DNA of 64,000 bases. Source: Sphingobium estronivorans (lineage in GTDB: Bacteria; Pseudomonadota; Alphaproteobacteria; Sphingomonadales; Sphingomonadaceae). Of the stretch, positions 63,492 to 64,000 are shown in pieces. The position numbers and the translations under genes were made by a program. Positions within the stretch are counted from its first letter, which is position 1. Each line of letters starts with the position of its first letter. The stretch spans positions 62,001-126,000 of the forward strand of contig NZ_LFCT01000018.1 in NCBI RefSeq assembly GCF_008692605.1, in the 5' to 3' direction. The notes below the pieces were generated by a model. The model did not search any database, was not told the DNA's origin, and was given only the letters and a program-made list of their open reading frames with translations.

Positions 63492-64000
63492 ATGATGACG
63501 CCGAGATTTATTGCAATCCTGCTCAGCAGCACCGCGTTCATATCACAGGCTGCGATAGCTCAGGAACTTACGGCTCCTGCCGCCGCTGGCGGCGGCGTGG
63601 AGGACATCGTTGTCACCGCACAGCGTCGCGAGGAGAATCTTCAGCGGGTGCCGATTGCGGTCACAGCGCTCACTGCGAAGGCGATCGAGCAACGCCGGAT
63701 CATGGACGTAGCCGATCTCAACAACCTGGCGCCTGGCCTCAATGTAAGCACGACATCGGGTGCTTCGCCGATTATCACGGTTCGCGGCCTGAATGGCGGC
63801 GGCGTCGTTCTACCTGGCATTGACGGGCCGATCGCGCTCTATATCGATGGTATCTACATCGCCCGCACTGTGGGTTCATTGTTCGACCTTGCCGAAATCG
63901 AACGGATCGAGGTGCTGCGGGGCCCACAGGGCACATTATTCGGTCGCAATGCCACCGCAGGCGCGATCAGCTTCATCACCAAAGGACCGACCGGTGAATG
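63492..64000 (+). CDS. TonB-dependent receptor (3' end outside window)
   Basis: About 169 residues visible. The signal peptide reads MMTPRFIAILLSSTAFISQA and so on, with cleavage after AIAQ or near it. The TonB-box-like VEDIVVTAQRREENLQRVPIAVTALT and the plug domain (DVADLNNLAPGLNV, ITVRGLN, YIDGIYIAR, EVLRGPQGTLFGRNATAGAISFITK) follow. The frame is open at the window end. It should import a bulky substrate through the outer membrane for the adjacent catabolic genes. Confidence 0.92.
   Translation, partial: MMTPRFIAILLSSTAFISQAAIAQELTAPAAAGGGVEDIVVTAQRREENLQRVPIAVTALTAKAIEQRRIMDVADLNNLAPGLNVSTTSGASPIITVRGLNGGGVVLPGIDGPIALYIDGIYIARTVGSLFDLAEIERIEVLRGPQGTLFGRNATAGAISFITKGPTGE

Noticed and set aside
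1-64000. CRISPR arrays, rRNA and tRNA genes
   Set aside because: No regularly spaced repeat series, rRNA signature or cloverleaf was seen in the noncoding stretches.

Overview
The window looks like high-GC alphaproteobacterial DNA, most likely from a sphingomonad (Sphingobium/Novosphingobium/Sphingomonas type). Pointers are the TonB-dependent receptor with a VEDIVVTAQRREENLQ-type plug, the KGG-repeat stress protein, promoters of the alphaproteobacterial EcfG type (GGAAC-N16/17-CGTT), and a dense load of acyl-CoA dehydrogenases, SDRs and CoA ligases. This assignment is inferred from protein features; no search was run.

Region 1 (1-33343) is a large catabolic block of the kind used for alicyclic, terpenoid or steroid-like carboxylic acids. 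It holds two AMP-forming CoA ligases, an isoquinoline-oxidoreductase-type molybdo-hydroxylase pair, acyl-CoA dehydrogenases (five of classical type, two ACAD11-like), a double-hotdog dehydratase, an atypical crotonase, a thiolase, SDRs, a flavin reductase, a luciferase-like monooxygenase, an MFS transporter, a flavin-biosynthesis gene (ribB-like) and LysR and GntR regulators. The last operon (28975-33343: SDR, CoA-transferase A and B, ACAD11-like protein, APH-like kinase) resembles 4-hydroxyacyl-CoA catabolism. FadR-type TTGT-N3-ACAA palindromes occur at its promoter and at the thiolase promoter.

Region 2 (33344-49000) is a junction and a stress-response block. Two truncated genes mark a relic of older chromosome. 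Next comes a chimeric protein joining an integrase arm-binding domain to DUF3597, preceded by three perfect 13-bp repeats. Then follow a small operon (2H-like protein, Cys-rich copper-binding bundle, KGG protein), a flavodoxin-like protein, a Crp/Fnr regulator, catalase HPII, a frameshifted DNA ligase, an SDR/alcohol dehydrogenase/SRPBCC operon, and an EcfG-type operon encoding hemerythrin, two small hydrophilic proteins, a CinA/PncC amidase and NAD synthetase.

Region 3 (49000-52700) is mobile: a compact tyrosine recombinase, an Mrr-like endonuclease and an IS1380-family element whose right end is damaged.

Region 4 (52279-64000) is a second catabolic mosaic. It has an HxlR regulator, an SDR/SnoaL/SDR/epimerase operon, decayed genes (alpha/beta hydrolase, acyl-CoA dehydrogenase, VirB4, MFS transporter), an Old Yellow Enzyme homologue, an SDR with a ketosteroid-dehydrogenase-like flavoprotein, and the start of a TonB-dependent receptor. 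VirB4 debris, recombinases, an IS and many truncated genes suggest a plasmid or genomic-island mosaic.
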